Shown one piece after another: positions 22,910 through 34,259 of a stretch of DNA of 64,000 nt. Positions within the stretch are counted from its first letter, which is position 1. The number at the start of each line of letters is the position of its first letter. The stretch spans positions 18,140,274-18,204,273 of the forward strand of contig NC_045129.1 in NCBI RefSeq assembly GCF_007655135.1, written 5' to 3'. Made by a program: the position numbers and the translations under genes. The notes under the pieces were generated by a model, which was not told where the DNA came from, made no database searches, and saw nothing but the letters and a program-made list of their open reading frames with translations. Source of the DNA: Punica granatum. Lineage: Eukaryota > Streptophyta > Magnoliopsida > Myrtales > Lythraceae.

Positions 22910-24435
22910 CTCTTGCTAAATGCTGCAGCAAAAACTTACAAAGCCACGCACGTAACTACCATTATGAAACACAGGTCAGACTATACTGCTCATACAACAC
23001 GCGAACTGAAATTGGAATACTCCAAAATACAAGCTAATAACTATTTATGTAGTCCTCGCGTTGTGCGGGCTTTTGTAATTTTCTATTTTTTGTAAATATT
23101 TGCTGTAAAACATATAAAATATTACTTGGAAAAAAGATTCCATATTAATGAAGAGATTAATATCATACAGCTATATGCATAGCAATCACTGAATGAAAAA
23201 GCCCGCCCATGCAGCCCATGTAGCGAAGATTCACCCAAGAAAAAACCTAGGCTGCAAACATGAGGGGTTTGTGGATTTGGCCACATGATTGGGATGACTA
23301 TGTTTTGTTGTCTATTTTACAAGTGTATATGCTGGTTATTCAAAATTTATCTAAGTATTTAATTTTTCTTTTTGCGGTGCATATCATAAGTTGTCAAAAC
23401 TTTAAGAGGTACGGAATGATAGAATCAAGTGGAAGAGGATTCCATTTCAGTAATTAGCTAATTGCGTTTTTTTTATAAGTTAATTAACTAATTGTTACTG
23501 AGATTGGCGATGATACTTAGCAAGAATACATAAGCTAGTATGGCGCAGATGACCCGGAAAAAAAAGAATAAAACAAATAAAAAAGCTAGTATGGAGCACA
23601 ACCAAAATTGACAATCCAATCCATCACACTGAACAACATAAACATTGCATTATTCTTACTAAATTAATTTCGCAGTCTTGTGTTTGGACATTATTAACAC
23701 TGAATTTCTGTAATGCATCAGTCAGTCAGTCACAGCAACAATCGATCAGATCAATTTCATCGAACGCTTTCTCACATGCATTTCATCGAACAGCTAATGT
23801 ACATATCAGAAACCATTCTGTGTTAAGCAACCAACGCAGCTCATAAACACAAAGTTACATTAAATTGGTCCAACAAATTCACCAAACAAATGCAATACAT
23901 ATCAGAATCCAACGGAAATTAACAAAATAAACGAAGGGAGTCAACGACCGCTCAGTAACAGCATTGAAATTACCGACACTCAGTAACAGCATTGAAATTA
24001 CCGACACCGTAACCCGCAAATCAACGATACAATTCAAATTGGACATGAAATAGGTCGCAGAAATTACCTAGAATGTCGATATGGAAGTTGAAAGTGAGCT
24101 GAGGCACTTCTTAAGAAGAGAACGCACTGGTAGGGGACCGGCTTTGTTCGTAATCCTGGAATTGCTTCGCTTCCGACACGACGCTGTCTCACCGGTGTAG
24201 GGGCTACTCTTTGTCGCAGAGGACAAGCACGGTAGATGATAGAAATCGACTCCTTAAGCTTGAGATGTCTAGCAGAGGAAGAAGAATGATAGGGGGCCAA
24301 CTAATTGGAAATCGCAGGGGAAGAACACGGATGAAAAAGGGGTGAGGGGGCAGGCAGCATTCGTTTGCCAAACGATAATTGAAAGTCAAGGGGATTTATG
24401 AAATGGGGCCCACAACGGTCATTAACCCATTTTGT
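22910..24435. other. Non-coding right part of the Harbinger element
   Basis: About 1.5 kb without a credible gene. It includes the perfect 28-bp tandem repeat at 23,951-24,006. It presumably holds the promoter for the two minus-strand genes. The small open frames at 24,064-24,389 lack domains. Confidence 0.5.
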
Positions 24436-24500
24436 CTTCTACCTCAGTTAAAATCAAAGTTAAAGTTTTCGTGACTTTAACTCCGAATCCAAACGGCCCG

Positions 24501-24775
24501 TAAAATTTTTAGAAAATTGAAAGTTCATTTACAAAACAAAGATGGAAAAATTAAAAAATAATAACCGATATCACAAATTTTGCTTATTTAAAAATAGTAG
24601 AAAATTAAAAGTTTCTATATAAAGAAGCCGAATTAACTAAGAAAATAATGACGGATCTCGGAAATTTATATATATATATATATATTAAAATTTTAAAAAC
24701 GAATAAAAGATTCATTTTCAAAAGATGCTGAAAAAATCGAGAAAATAGCAACCGATCTGCAAATTATGTTGCTTT

Positions 24776-24810
<35 letters not shown>

Positions 24811-24960
24811 AGAATTAAAAAATTGTTTTAAGAAAATAAGAAAATAATGACTAGTCCCGCAAGTCTATATCTATATATTTAAAAATTTTAATAAATTATT
24901 TAAAAAATCAAAACTTCAAGAAAATTCCATCAAAATTCGAACATCCTGAGACTATTTGGC
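24501..24960. repeat. AT-rich repeat block, copy 1 right part
   Basis: Continues 19,806-20,035 across the Harbinger insertion. It shows alternating sub-units 'cgagaaaatarcaaccgatc' and 'aagaaaataatgacyrgtcccg', with TA microsatellites at about 24,669-24,685 and 24,779-24,806. Confidence 0.6.
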
Positions 24961-25235
24961 CTGACCCGTCATAGCTCTGCTTGTATATTGTATATAGAAA
25001 GCTTTCTTCTTTTCTCTTTTACATATGATAATAGATCATATTTGTCAAAAATATGGCATAACTTATTTTTTAAAAAAGTAAACATGATAATAGCTTTTGA
25101 AGACACAAATATAATATATTTTTATAGATAAGATCCTACCTAATGTTAGTACACATAAAAGTTTATATGACCCACCAAATGTTGGAACAATACAAAATAT
25201 ATAACGCATCATATCTATAACGTGTTATACAGAAT
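24961..25235. other. AT-rich spacer between the two repeat blocks
   Basis: No gene or element recognised. Confidence 0.4.
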
Positions 25236-25882
25236 TTCTATATCTATAATATTTTATGTTGATCATACAAATCTAAATCCATATGTTTTAAAAATTAAAA
25301 AGTCAAAAATTCATTTTATAAAAAATATTGAAAAAAAATTAAAATAATTTTAAAAATATAAAAATTAAAAATTATTTTTTAAAGAAAGTTAAAAAGTAAG
25401 AAAATAATGACATGTCCCGCAAATCTATATCTACATATTTTAAAAATAAAAAAGTATTTTTAAAAAAAATTGAAAAAATCAAGAAAGTAATAACTAATCT
25501 CATAAATTGCACTGATTTAAAAATATTAAACTATTAAAATTTAAAAGTTTCTTTATAAAGAAAGTTCGAATAGTTAAGAAAATAATGATGGCTCTTGTAA
25601 ATTTATATGTTATATAATAAAAAAATAAAAAAAATTCAAAATTTTGTTTTCAAAAGATGTTGAAAATTTTGAGAAAATAACAACCGGTCCCCAAATTATA
25701 TTGCTTTGAAATATGTAAAAATTAGAAATTTAAAAAATTCTTTTTAAAGAATGTTAAAAATAAGAAAATAATGGTTGGTCTCGCAATTCTATATCTCTAT
25801 ACTTTAATATTTTAATAAATTAATTTTTAAAAAATTCAAAAATGGAGAAAATTCTATTTAGAAATTGAACCATCTAAATTCT
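25236..25882. repeat. AT-rich repeat block, copy 2
   Basis: A diverged direct copy of the block formed by 19,806-20,035 plus 24,501-24,960, with the same alternating sub-units (for example 'agaaaataatgacatgtcccgc' near 25,399). It runs to the edge of the insertion in LTR B. Confidence 0.6.
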
Positions 25883-28800
25883 GGTCTTGCGGAACTGGAA
25901 ATTCTGAATTCTAAGGTTCTATTACATGCGGGCCTATATCCCGTACGCCCTTTCGGTATTCTGTTCGCCTAAAGCTTGCTGTTTTGTTTATTTACCGTGT
26001 GATTTAGGATTGCGCTCTCCTTACCCGTTTTGACATCGTAAATTCGATGAAACGAACGATTTTGGGCCAAGAACCCGAGAGAGGAGTAAGCTTACGCGGC
26101 AAGGAATCGGTTCGTTATCCTCACGCTTGGGTTCATCGAACCATGGTGGTCGATTCCCCATGCGAATCGAAACCGCAAGGCATCGAATCTACTAGTCTTT
26201 GGGGTTAAGGGATCGACTCGACCGGTTCTAGTCTCAGACCTCTTGCTCACCGACAGGAGATCCTTACAATGAACAAATAAATGTCATTACAATGTGCTCT
26301 CGAATAATTACAAAATACAAGAGAATACAGAACATGGATCTTAGTCGGTTCGCGTTGGGCCGATATTACACTCCGGCTCACCATGAGATTTCTAATGACC
26401 AACAAATAAATTAAGGTAACGCGGACTCAAAGAGCCGGAGGTCAAGTTCGACCGAACCGACGAATAGCGAGAGAGTTGATTGATTCTCAAGACTGCCAAG
26501 GGACCGGTCGAGCTCTCGGGCAATTGTCAAGATACGATTAACACACCCAATCTGAATCGTCTTCTGCTTAGACACTACTAGTGGTGACTTGAGGCTAGAC
26601 CCTATTTTGCACTCGGGTTGCGCGCGCTCAGTGTGTATAGGGGCGTTGGACCCTGTGATTGATGGTTTGGGGCGCTGGACCTCTTTCAAAGCGTAACCTA
26701 CGGGTTCGGGCTCGAACTGCAACAAACCAGCAAGTACTAACAGAAAATAGAGAAAAACCGATAGAAACAAATGAAAACAGACAAAAACTAATAAATACAG
26801 ACAAATTGTGTATTGTGTTGTGTTTACGTGATTAGTCCAATTATGATCGGGGTTAATTAGCAAGCAATTTTCTAGCCTAAATAAACAAGAAATGTGTTAG
26901 AATGCAGTACTAGTCTGACTATGTGTGTGTGGGTTTGTTTTAAGTTGTTCTGTATGGGGATTATACGGGCTTTACAGATTATGTCAAGTATACGTGTTTT
27001 GACCCAAGATTTGGAACCTAGAGTTCCTCCTAGCCATTTGCTAATGTTTAATTGAGTCGAATGAACGATTAGTCAAGTTTTGCATGATTTATGATAGAGA
27101 TACAGTGTCTAAGTACCCGGATCTACGTTAGAGTGACATAAACACCCAAGTCGGATGAAAAAGGCTATGCAAATGAGACTTGCATCCGAACGGGCTGCCC
27201 TTCTCCACCCATGACATAGGGTGTTTCGTTAACCCTAACACCTAGAGTGTCGGCAATTCGCGAAAAGACGATTATGCTCTTGAACTGTAAAATGTGTAAA
27301 GTGTTCATGCAAAATTGAGATCACGTGACATGAAGTGGTTTAGGGAAGACTCGTACAACCCGACTTAAACCGCCTCAAATTAGGCCCGGACTCGAGTCAA
27401 GGCGCACGAGTGTTCCTTAAAGGCCCATGCTACGCGTGTTATGTGTCTCGGACGGTTCATGAGCCATTAAAATTATTACAAGTTAATGGCTGATTCGTGC
27501 GATTTATTTTAAGCCGAATGATTTACTTAGCCAAATGATACGTCCCATTTTCTCATGTGTGACAATATTAATGGTTATTATCGAAAGCCTTGGGTGTGTG
27601 AGTTGTTGAGACGATTTGTAACATGAAGACTGAGATAGGTCCCCAAAGGCCAAGAACATCCGGTCAATGGTGGCCAACATGCTCTTAGACCGATGCAGGC
27701 CCGAGTTAGTTATCAATACCCAAATCCATGCAAATTACTTAAAACTAATGTGTTTGACATACAATTATTGCCCAATTAATGACAAAATGAAAATGCGGTT
27801 GCAATCAAGTTTGAGACTCGACTTTGAAGCAACAGAGGAGGCTGCCCTTGACCCAAGAGGGGACATGGAGCTCTCGGCCACTCTCATGAGAGGAAGGTCG
27901 AGACTCGCCTTGACCCGGCTTGGGTCTTGGATGGTCTTCTATCCCGACTTTTTTAGTCTTTTCTCGCATGCATCAAGCATCAAACACGATAATGATTAAC
28001 ATGTCCAAAGTCGATGTCATCATGCTCTCAGAAAATGCATATAAACACGCAAGTAAGCACAAACATGGTATTTGAAGGAATCAATAAAACGACACTGACT
28101 CATGGAAGCGGGAAAATGTAAAAGCTCGGGAAATGACTTGAGTCGAGGATAGGAGACCATCCATGGCCCAAGGAAGCCAAGAGGAGCTCTTAGCCACCTC
28201 CCTTGGGGTGAGGCCGTGAGCTCCTTTGATTATCCCGAGCCAAAGCGGTCTCCCCAGCTCCGATTTAAGCCCGTTCCCGACATGCTTAACACATTATACA
28301 ATGAGAACATGCATAATACGATGTAAAAATGCAAACTTGTAGGCAAATAGGTCATGGACGCCCTTCGCCCCACAAATGCAAAGAAAACGTAAAAGTCCTA
28401 ACTTCTCTAAGTCGAGAATGATTATACCTAGTCCCGGGATGCGGGAAAAGTCGGGGAAAGTTGGAAAATCGATTTCTGGAAGTCGAGTCTGTCCTTTAGA
28501 GCAACAAACCCGAGTTGGTGTTGCTGACCCAATTGGTTGACCCAACTAGCAGCTTGGCTTGTCAGGATTACTCCGATCGATAGGGGTGGCTGTTGTGTTG
28601 GACTCCCCAAAGACTGAGGATCATGCCTGCAGTGATTTCGTGAGGAGTGCACGCCTTGTAAATGGACTCAGGGGATCCAAAATAGGTAGGGTATGAAGTT
28701 TGGTTGAGTTTCGAGGTTAGTCGAGAAAGTGGTGGCCGAAAAATCGGGAAATGGCAAGGAAGGTTCGGTTCTGCTCAGGCCTGGAACGATGGGCTAGAAG

Positions 28801-30692
28801 CTTCAAATCACGAGACTAACACCGAAAATGGACTCGGGAGGTTGAATACATGTGGGGTATGTGTTTCTTTGAAGCTTGGTTAAGTCAGGTGGGCGGTCGT
28901 CGGAAAACGATTGGTTTTCCGGCAATTTTGGCCTTGCTCTGGCCTTGGGCTGCTGCTAGGATGCTGAACAAAATTGCTAGAGTTTGAGAGGATTTTGATA
29001 GAGTTTTTGAGTAAGACAGCTAGAAAGAGTGTGCAAGAGTAGAAGTGATTAAGTGTGCTTGCAATTTGGGCTTTATTAGGTGGCTAATGAGGCAAAATTA
29101 GTGAAACTGAGTGCAATTAGGGCATGCTTAAGGGGATGGCTGGTGCAAGTGGGTAGATTAGGGTAGAGAAGTTGTCTTGTGGAGTGTAGGCGAAGTAAGA
29201 GCAAGGTGATGGGAGGTGATAGATGGAAGGATGGATGGAATGGAAGTGTAAGAGATATTTGTGCAACTTGGGTGGATGAGCTTCAATCGGTCAAAGGTGG
29301 GTAGCATGCGGCTGGCTTCAGCTTAGCTTGCCTGACCGTGGGCCCCACGGGACTTGGGGAAGAGTCGGGAGAAGCTCGGATCTCGATTGGTCGCACGTTC
29401 GAGCTTCGTGTCTCGCATGAACGGCGAATTGTCAATGCCCGCGCAAAGACGAACCTAACGAGTCTAATATTGTCATGCTTTGCATAAGAGAATGAATGGG
29501 TGGCCTGGAGGCCCGGGAGTCAGTTTTGCTCAATTTGGATGATCGGAGCAAAGATAACTGTTTCTATCGCCCATTTGCTTGTCTGCGTGCTGTGCTGCTT
29601 GCATTGGCGTGCTTTATACTTCGAGTGGAATAGTTGACTTGTCGACCTGAGTCAGAGATTGGGAACCGGAGACGTCCCGAAAATTTGTGATAGGAGTTCT
29701 CTCAATGTTTCCCGAGTGTTCTGATGTGTCCGGAGATCGCTGTGTTATTTGTTTGTCAAAAATGAACCCCGAAGGTTTGCCGAGGGACGTTTGAGACCAC
29801 TTTATCGCTACTCGGGAGACCTTGATGAGTTGTCTGGTCTAAGCCAAAATGATTTCTCGTGCCCTAGAGTTGTTGGGAATGGGTGGTACGGAGCTCGAGT
29901 ATTAACTATTCTCAAGACAAGCTCTGAGTGCAAGATTTCGTCTAAAAGGGGCCCTTTTTTTTTCCACCGAAACAGTACTCGGAAAACCTAAATGAGTCGT
30001 GCAGTGCGATTAGGGTTTATTTTTCTGGCCCTTGAGGTCCTTGGGATTGGTTGGTGCGAATTTCGTACACTGACGATTCATTAAAAGGGTCTCCGATTAT
30101 GTTTTTCTGTAGAAAGGGTCCTGTTTTCCCGAATCTGGATCCACTTGGGAGATCAAAATGACTTCCGGAAAATTGTCTGAAACCTGTTCCTAGGTTCTAG
30201 TAACCCTTAGGTGTGGCCAGGCCTGTTTCCGGGTGCCGTTGATTCGCTCGAGGAATGGGAGTCCTGGGAGGCTCGTTAGAAGGCCGTCTGTTGATGTTTG
30301 GGAGTGCCCTGACCTAAGCAGATGATTTTCGAAATGCGTCCGAAGATGTCATTAGTCGTTTTGGCACCATGAGGTATTTTTAGAACCCCATATTGGGTAA
30401 ATTCTGATACTTCGTCGATCTGGCGGTGAATAGTACTGCATTGCCGACTTCTATCACTCTGATGCCTGATGTTCACTCGGCTTCTCTGGTTTTTTGTTGT
30501 GACCTCTAGAATGGCCCTTACTTCTCTTATGTAGTCTTTGCTCCCTAATTATGTGTTTGCCCCCGTTGTCCCGACAGTAAATAGTGACTCGGGCTTCCAT
30601 TGGGTCTTGTTCTGTTCTTCTTGTCGGATTGTAGTCGAGGTGGCTGGTAATGTTCTCTATTGGAGCCAATGGACCAGAATGGGTTGCTAACA
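25883..30692 (-). mobile_element. LTR copy B, main part
   Basis: Resumes LTR B after the 6.3-kb insertion (with 19,369-19,568 about 5.0 kb in all). It ends GGGTTGCTAACA at 30,692, the reverse complement of TGTTAGCAACCC, matching the start of copies A and D (GGTCCATTGGCTCC against GGTTCACCGGCTTC). It is colinear with copy C from 55,770 onward: 'attctattacatgcgggcc', 'ttgggcca', 'actccggctcacc', and 'gcgggaaaagtcg' at about 28,440 and 57,640. Flanks AGGTC and AAGGG do not match, so it is not a clean solo LTR. The open frames inside show no domains. Confidence 0.7.
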
Positions 30693-31249
30693 AAGGGCAT
30701 TTGAAATGCATATTGAAATATAGTCCATCATTAGATATATCATAAGATTACCTAACTATAATTATAGTCCAATGTTTCATTAGATGGGATTTTTTTAAAA
30801 TAATTATTAAGGAAATAATTAAGTATATATTCTGGTGGTTTAGCACTAAGAATCAAACTTGAAAGTAGATTTTTTATGCTCATGGAAACTAAAGGTATGT
30901 TTTTTCTTCTTTTTAAACGAGGTTCATAATAATATTTATTATATCATGGATAATTTCATTGACTGGAGCTAGCACACTATTTTTTTCATTGATTGTTATT
31001 TATTTTTTTCACATTCAACGAGCTTTTCTTTATTTTCATTAAGTTTATTCATAGAGTCATTCCACCACATTAGAATTTAATTATTATTCTATGACATTGC
31101 GATCTCTTCAATTGTTATGACTTGACACTGCTTATTTATTGACACTCCTATGTATTACCGGTTTGAAGAATTTTCTATTCTATTGAAGAGTTGTGATTGT
31201 CGTGCGAGATGTAGATTTTGTTAAGACGGCAATTGTGATTGTGTGAGCT
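30693..31249. other. AT-rich intergenic DNA
   Basis: No gene or recognisable element. Confidence 0.4.
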
Positions 31250-31258
31250 ATCAAAAAT

Positions 31259-32588
31259 GGGTAAATTACTCCAGCGGTATAAAAAGTTTTATAAATGTAA
31301 CCATATGGTACAAAAAGCCTTTTCTGCTATTAGTTAGTACAAAAAGTTATAAGTTTGTTTCTATATAGTGCATTATGTTATCTCATACTTGACATCGTTA
31401 GTACGATGCTTACGTGGCTTATTACATATTAATCCTTTGTGGCTCAAATTTTAAAATAAAAATAAATTTGATTTTTTTAGAAACAAAAATCAAGTTTAAA
31501 AAATTTCACTCTCTCTCCTCTCTCCCGTATCCCTCTCCTCTCTCTCTTTTTCTCCCGTCTCTCTCCTCTTCTCTCTCTTCTCTCTCTCATCTCTCTCTCT
31601 TCATTTTACTAAATTGTAAAGTAAATAAATTACAAAAAAACACACCGGTTCTCTCTCATCTCCCCCTTATTCTCCTGTGCCTGCACTCTCAGAACCTTCA
31701 CGCCTTCTCTCATCCAAGGTCGACTGTGTATGTCAAAGCTCGGAGAGGCAATCAGAAGGCTCGTGGTCACTGGACCTCTCTCTCTTCTCCTGCTTCTCCC
31801 TCTGCAATCTTGCAAATTTTTTTTAGTGAAATTAGAGTGGGGTCACCGATCGCAAATCTCTCAAGAGATCTTTGTCGAGGTGGGGGTGGCCGGTGACCCC
31901 ACCCTCCGACCGAGCTTGCCGGCAGAGTGAGCCTACCAGCATCCTCGGTCGAGGGGTAGGGTCGCAGGCAAGAGAGCCCCTACCCCTGACTTGAGAGATA
32001 TCGAGTCAGGCCTGACCCTAGATCTCTCGAGTCGAGGGTGGGGGCTCCCTCGGCTATGACCCCATTCCCCGATAGAGCTAGCCGACTGGCTCAGATCCTG
32101 TCGACGAGCTCGGTAGGGGGTGGGATCGCCGGCGGGTCCGGCCCCACCCTAACTTAGTCGCCCTTAAAAATAATAGTAATAAAAATAACGAGGTGGAAGA
32201 ACTAGGAGACGGAGGTGAGAGAGATCAGACGAGCTTTCAAAGAGTTGATGAAAGCTCCGATAAGGACTCTAATGACCTGGGCGGATGAGGGGGAGAGAAG
32301 AAAGGAGAAGAGAGAGAAAGGTCTTTTTTATATTTTATTTTGTATTTTTATTTTAATTAAAAATTTAAAAATAAGTTTTCTACTTATTTTGTTTGTGCCA
32401 TGTGGAATGCCTATTTGCCACATCATCTGACATGTCGGCAAATATTGACGGTGTCAAGGGGAATTTAACAACATGCACTACATTGCGACCAACTTGCAAC
32501 ATTTTGTACCAACTAGTAGCAAAAAAAAAAAAATTGTACCATAGTATTACATTTATAAAATGTTTTGTATCGCTGGAATAATTTACCC
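31259..32588. mobile_element. Long-TIR Mutator-like element, TSD ATCAAAAAT
   Basis: 1,330 bp flanked by the 9-bp direct repeat ATCAAAAAT (31,250-31,258; 32,589-32,597). The TIRs begin GGGTAAATTACTCCAGCG and GGGTAAATTATTCCAGCG and stay alignable for about 150-175 bp ('ATAAATGTAA', 'ATGGTACAA', 'TAGTGCAT'). The centre (about 31,640-32,160) is GC-rich, with a CT-rich lead-in and a 160-codon open frame (31,414-31,896) that matches no domain I know. No transposase is visible. The GC-rich core between AT-rich arms fits a Pack-MULE that captured other sequence, but the source is not evident. Confidence 0.8.
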
Positions 32589-32597
32589 ATCAAAAAT

Positions 32598-33285
32598 TGA
32601 ACCAAACAAACTATTCATAGGAAAAAAATATTATAATATATATTTTTGAATAGGTACCTTTTCCAATAATTTGTTTACTTGAAACAATTATTTAAGATTC
32701 GTGATTTCTTATATTTGAAAAATCGGCACATTACTTCCTTTTTTCACAATATATTTAAAATATTAAAATTCTGCTCTTGATAAAATATAATTTAATGCTA
32801 AACTTATTTAATTTTTTAGTGAAACAATTTTAATTCACAATATATATTTCTTGAATAAAAATTCATAATGTACTTAATTTTAAGATAACTTATTGTTAAA
32901 AAATTAAAAATCTTTTTCGCTCAACACTTGTTATCACGTAATCTATATATATAAAAACAAAGTATGAGCCGAATTTTCATGCCTCAACATAATAAAAAAT
33001 AATAAACGGAACTCTCTCGCTTTGCCACGTTATCATTTATGTAGTAAGAAAATTTTTTGTCAGTACAATACATATTATTTGCATATAGCTTAACAAAATA
33101 TATAAAAGGGAACAAAATATGTAGTAGACTATATACATTAGCTAATATGTAGGAAAATTTTTATACTGTAACAACTGAACTGTCATTCATTTATATTCTA
33201 GCAAAATATAGAATTGGAAATCAATATTAACGAAGATTATAATATTTATAGAGTTGCCCTTTACATTACTGGCAAATATATTCTT
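32598..33285. other. AT-rich intergenic DNA
   Basis: No gene or recognisable element. Confidence 0.4.
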
Positions 33286-33295
33286 ATAATATTAA

Positions 33296-34249
33296 GGGAA
33301 AAATATATGTCATAGCACAACATTTTCCTTTTGTGTCAGTTTTATCATATCCTTTTAAAATTACACTATATAGCACAACGTTTTAGGTGTAGTTTCAATT
33401 GTAGCATGACTTTAAATTTTTGTGAAAATTATACGAAAAGCTGATGTGGAGCAAATGTGGATGAATAGTGGCCCCAAACTCTTGCCATATGCGGAATAAC
33501 TCATATTCCAACTCGCCCGGTACATTTTTAGCCACTTGACTCCTTCACCATCAATATCTGAATCTCATTCCCGCCTCTTCAAATACAAAATTGCTCTTTT
33601 TGAAAACAACTACACCATGAATATAATGAAAAAAAAATCACATATTGAACTTATTGCAGTTCATATAGTGAACAATTGATGAAAAATTGTTAGAAGAAAA
33701 AGGGAAGCTAATACCTATCAAATGAAATGCAAATCTGAATTCGTTTTCTTTTTTGGGAACAAAAGAGTGAGAAGTGTGAAGAGAGAATAGCAAGCTCATG
33801 GGTGAAGAGGGCGGAAAAAGGGCAAAGCGTTGAACAGAAGAGACATTTAGGGCTGCAATGAGGTGGGAGATGCGTGAAGAAGCGGGAATGAGATTCAGGC
33901 ATTGATGTTGAGAGAGTCAGGTGGGTAAAAAAGCACCAAGTGGTTCAGAATACGAGTTATTTTGCATGTGGCAAGAGTCTAGGCCCACTATTCATCCATG
34001 GGTGCGCTACATTAGCCTTTCGTTTAATTTTTACGAAAAATTTGACGTCATAACATAATTGATGTTATATCCTAAACGATATGCTATATATTGTAATTTT
34101 AAAATGTTGTGATAAAATTGACACAAAAGTAAAATGTTGTGTCGTGATTGAAAATATACTCTAAACGATGTGCTGTATAGTGTAATCTTAAAAAGTTATG
34201 ATAAAATTGATACAATCGCAAAATGTTGTGTTATGACATATATTTTTCC
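33296..34249. mobile_element. Long-TIR Mutator-like element, TSD ATAATATTAA
   Basis: 954 bp flanked by the 10-bp direct repeat ATAATATTAA (33,286-33,295; 34,250-34,259). The ends are (G)GGAAAAATATATGTCAT in inverted orientation. The arms extend for some 280 bp and share blocks such as TTTTATCAT, GATGAATAGTGG and AATCTCATTCCCGC. The right arm contains an extra direct repeat of its 'ttgtgataaaattgacaca' segment (34,105-34,225). Nothing is encoded; the frame at 33,708-33,902 lies in the loop and arm. Confidence 0.78.
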
Positions 34250-34259
34250 ATAATATTAA

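Larger units (their letters stand above)
20036..24500 (-). mobile_element. PIF/Harbinger DNA transposon, apparently full length (4,465 bp)
   Basis: Target duplication TAA is intact at both sides (20,033-20,035; 24,501-24,503). Termini are GGGCCCGTTTGG on the left and, in reverse complement, CGGGCCGTTTGG on the right, with subterminal GAGTTAAARTCAC and TTTAACTTT motifs at both ends. It carries two minus-strand genes in the usual Harbinger order: a Myb/SANT-like protein (21,886-22,909), then the DDE transposase (20,215-21,607). I see no stops or frameshifts in the inferred exons. About 1.5 kb between the Myb gene and the right end (22,910-24,440) is non-coding and includes a perfect 28-bp tandem duplicate (23,951-24,006). 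It is inserted in an AT-rich repeat block whose two halves still align across it. Intact ORFs and duplication suggest a recent insertion. Confidence 0.9.
19569..25882. mobile_element. 6.3-kb insertion splitting LTR B, flanked by GGTCTTGCG repeats
   Basis: The inserted block lies between two copies of the 9-bp sequence GGTCTTGCG. It contains a decayed retrotransposon coding scrap, two related AT-rich repeat blocks, and the Harbinger transposon. A 9-bp duplication suggests a Mutator-type insertion, but I found no convincing terminal inverted repeats. The left end instead has a local palindrome (GAAGTTCTAGAAAATG / CATTTTCTAGAACTTC, 19,568-19,615). The class of the insert is unresolved. Confidence 0.55.
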
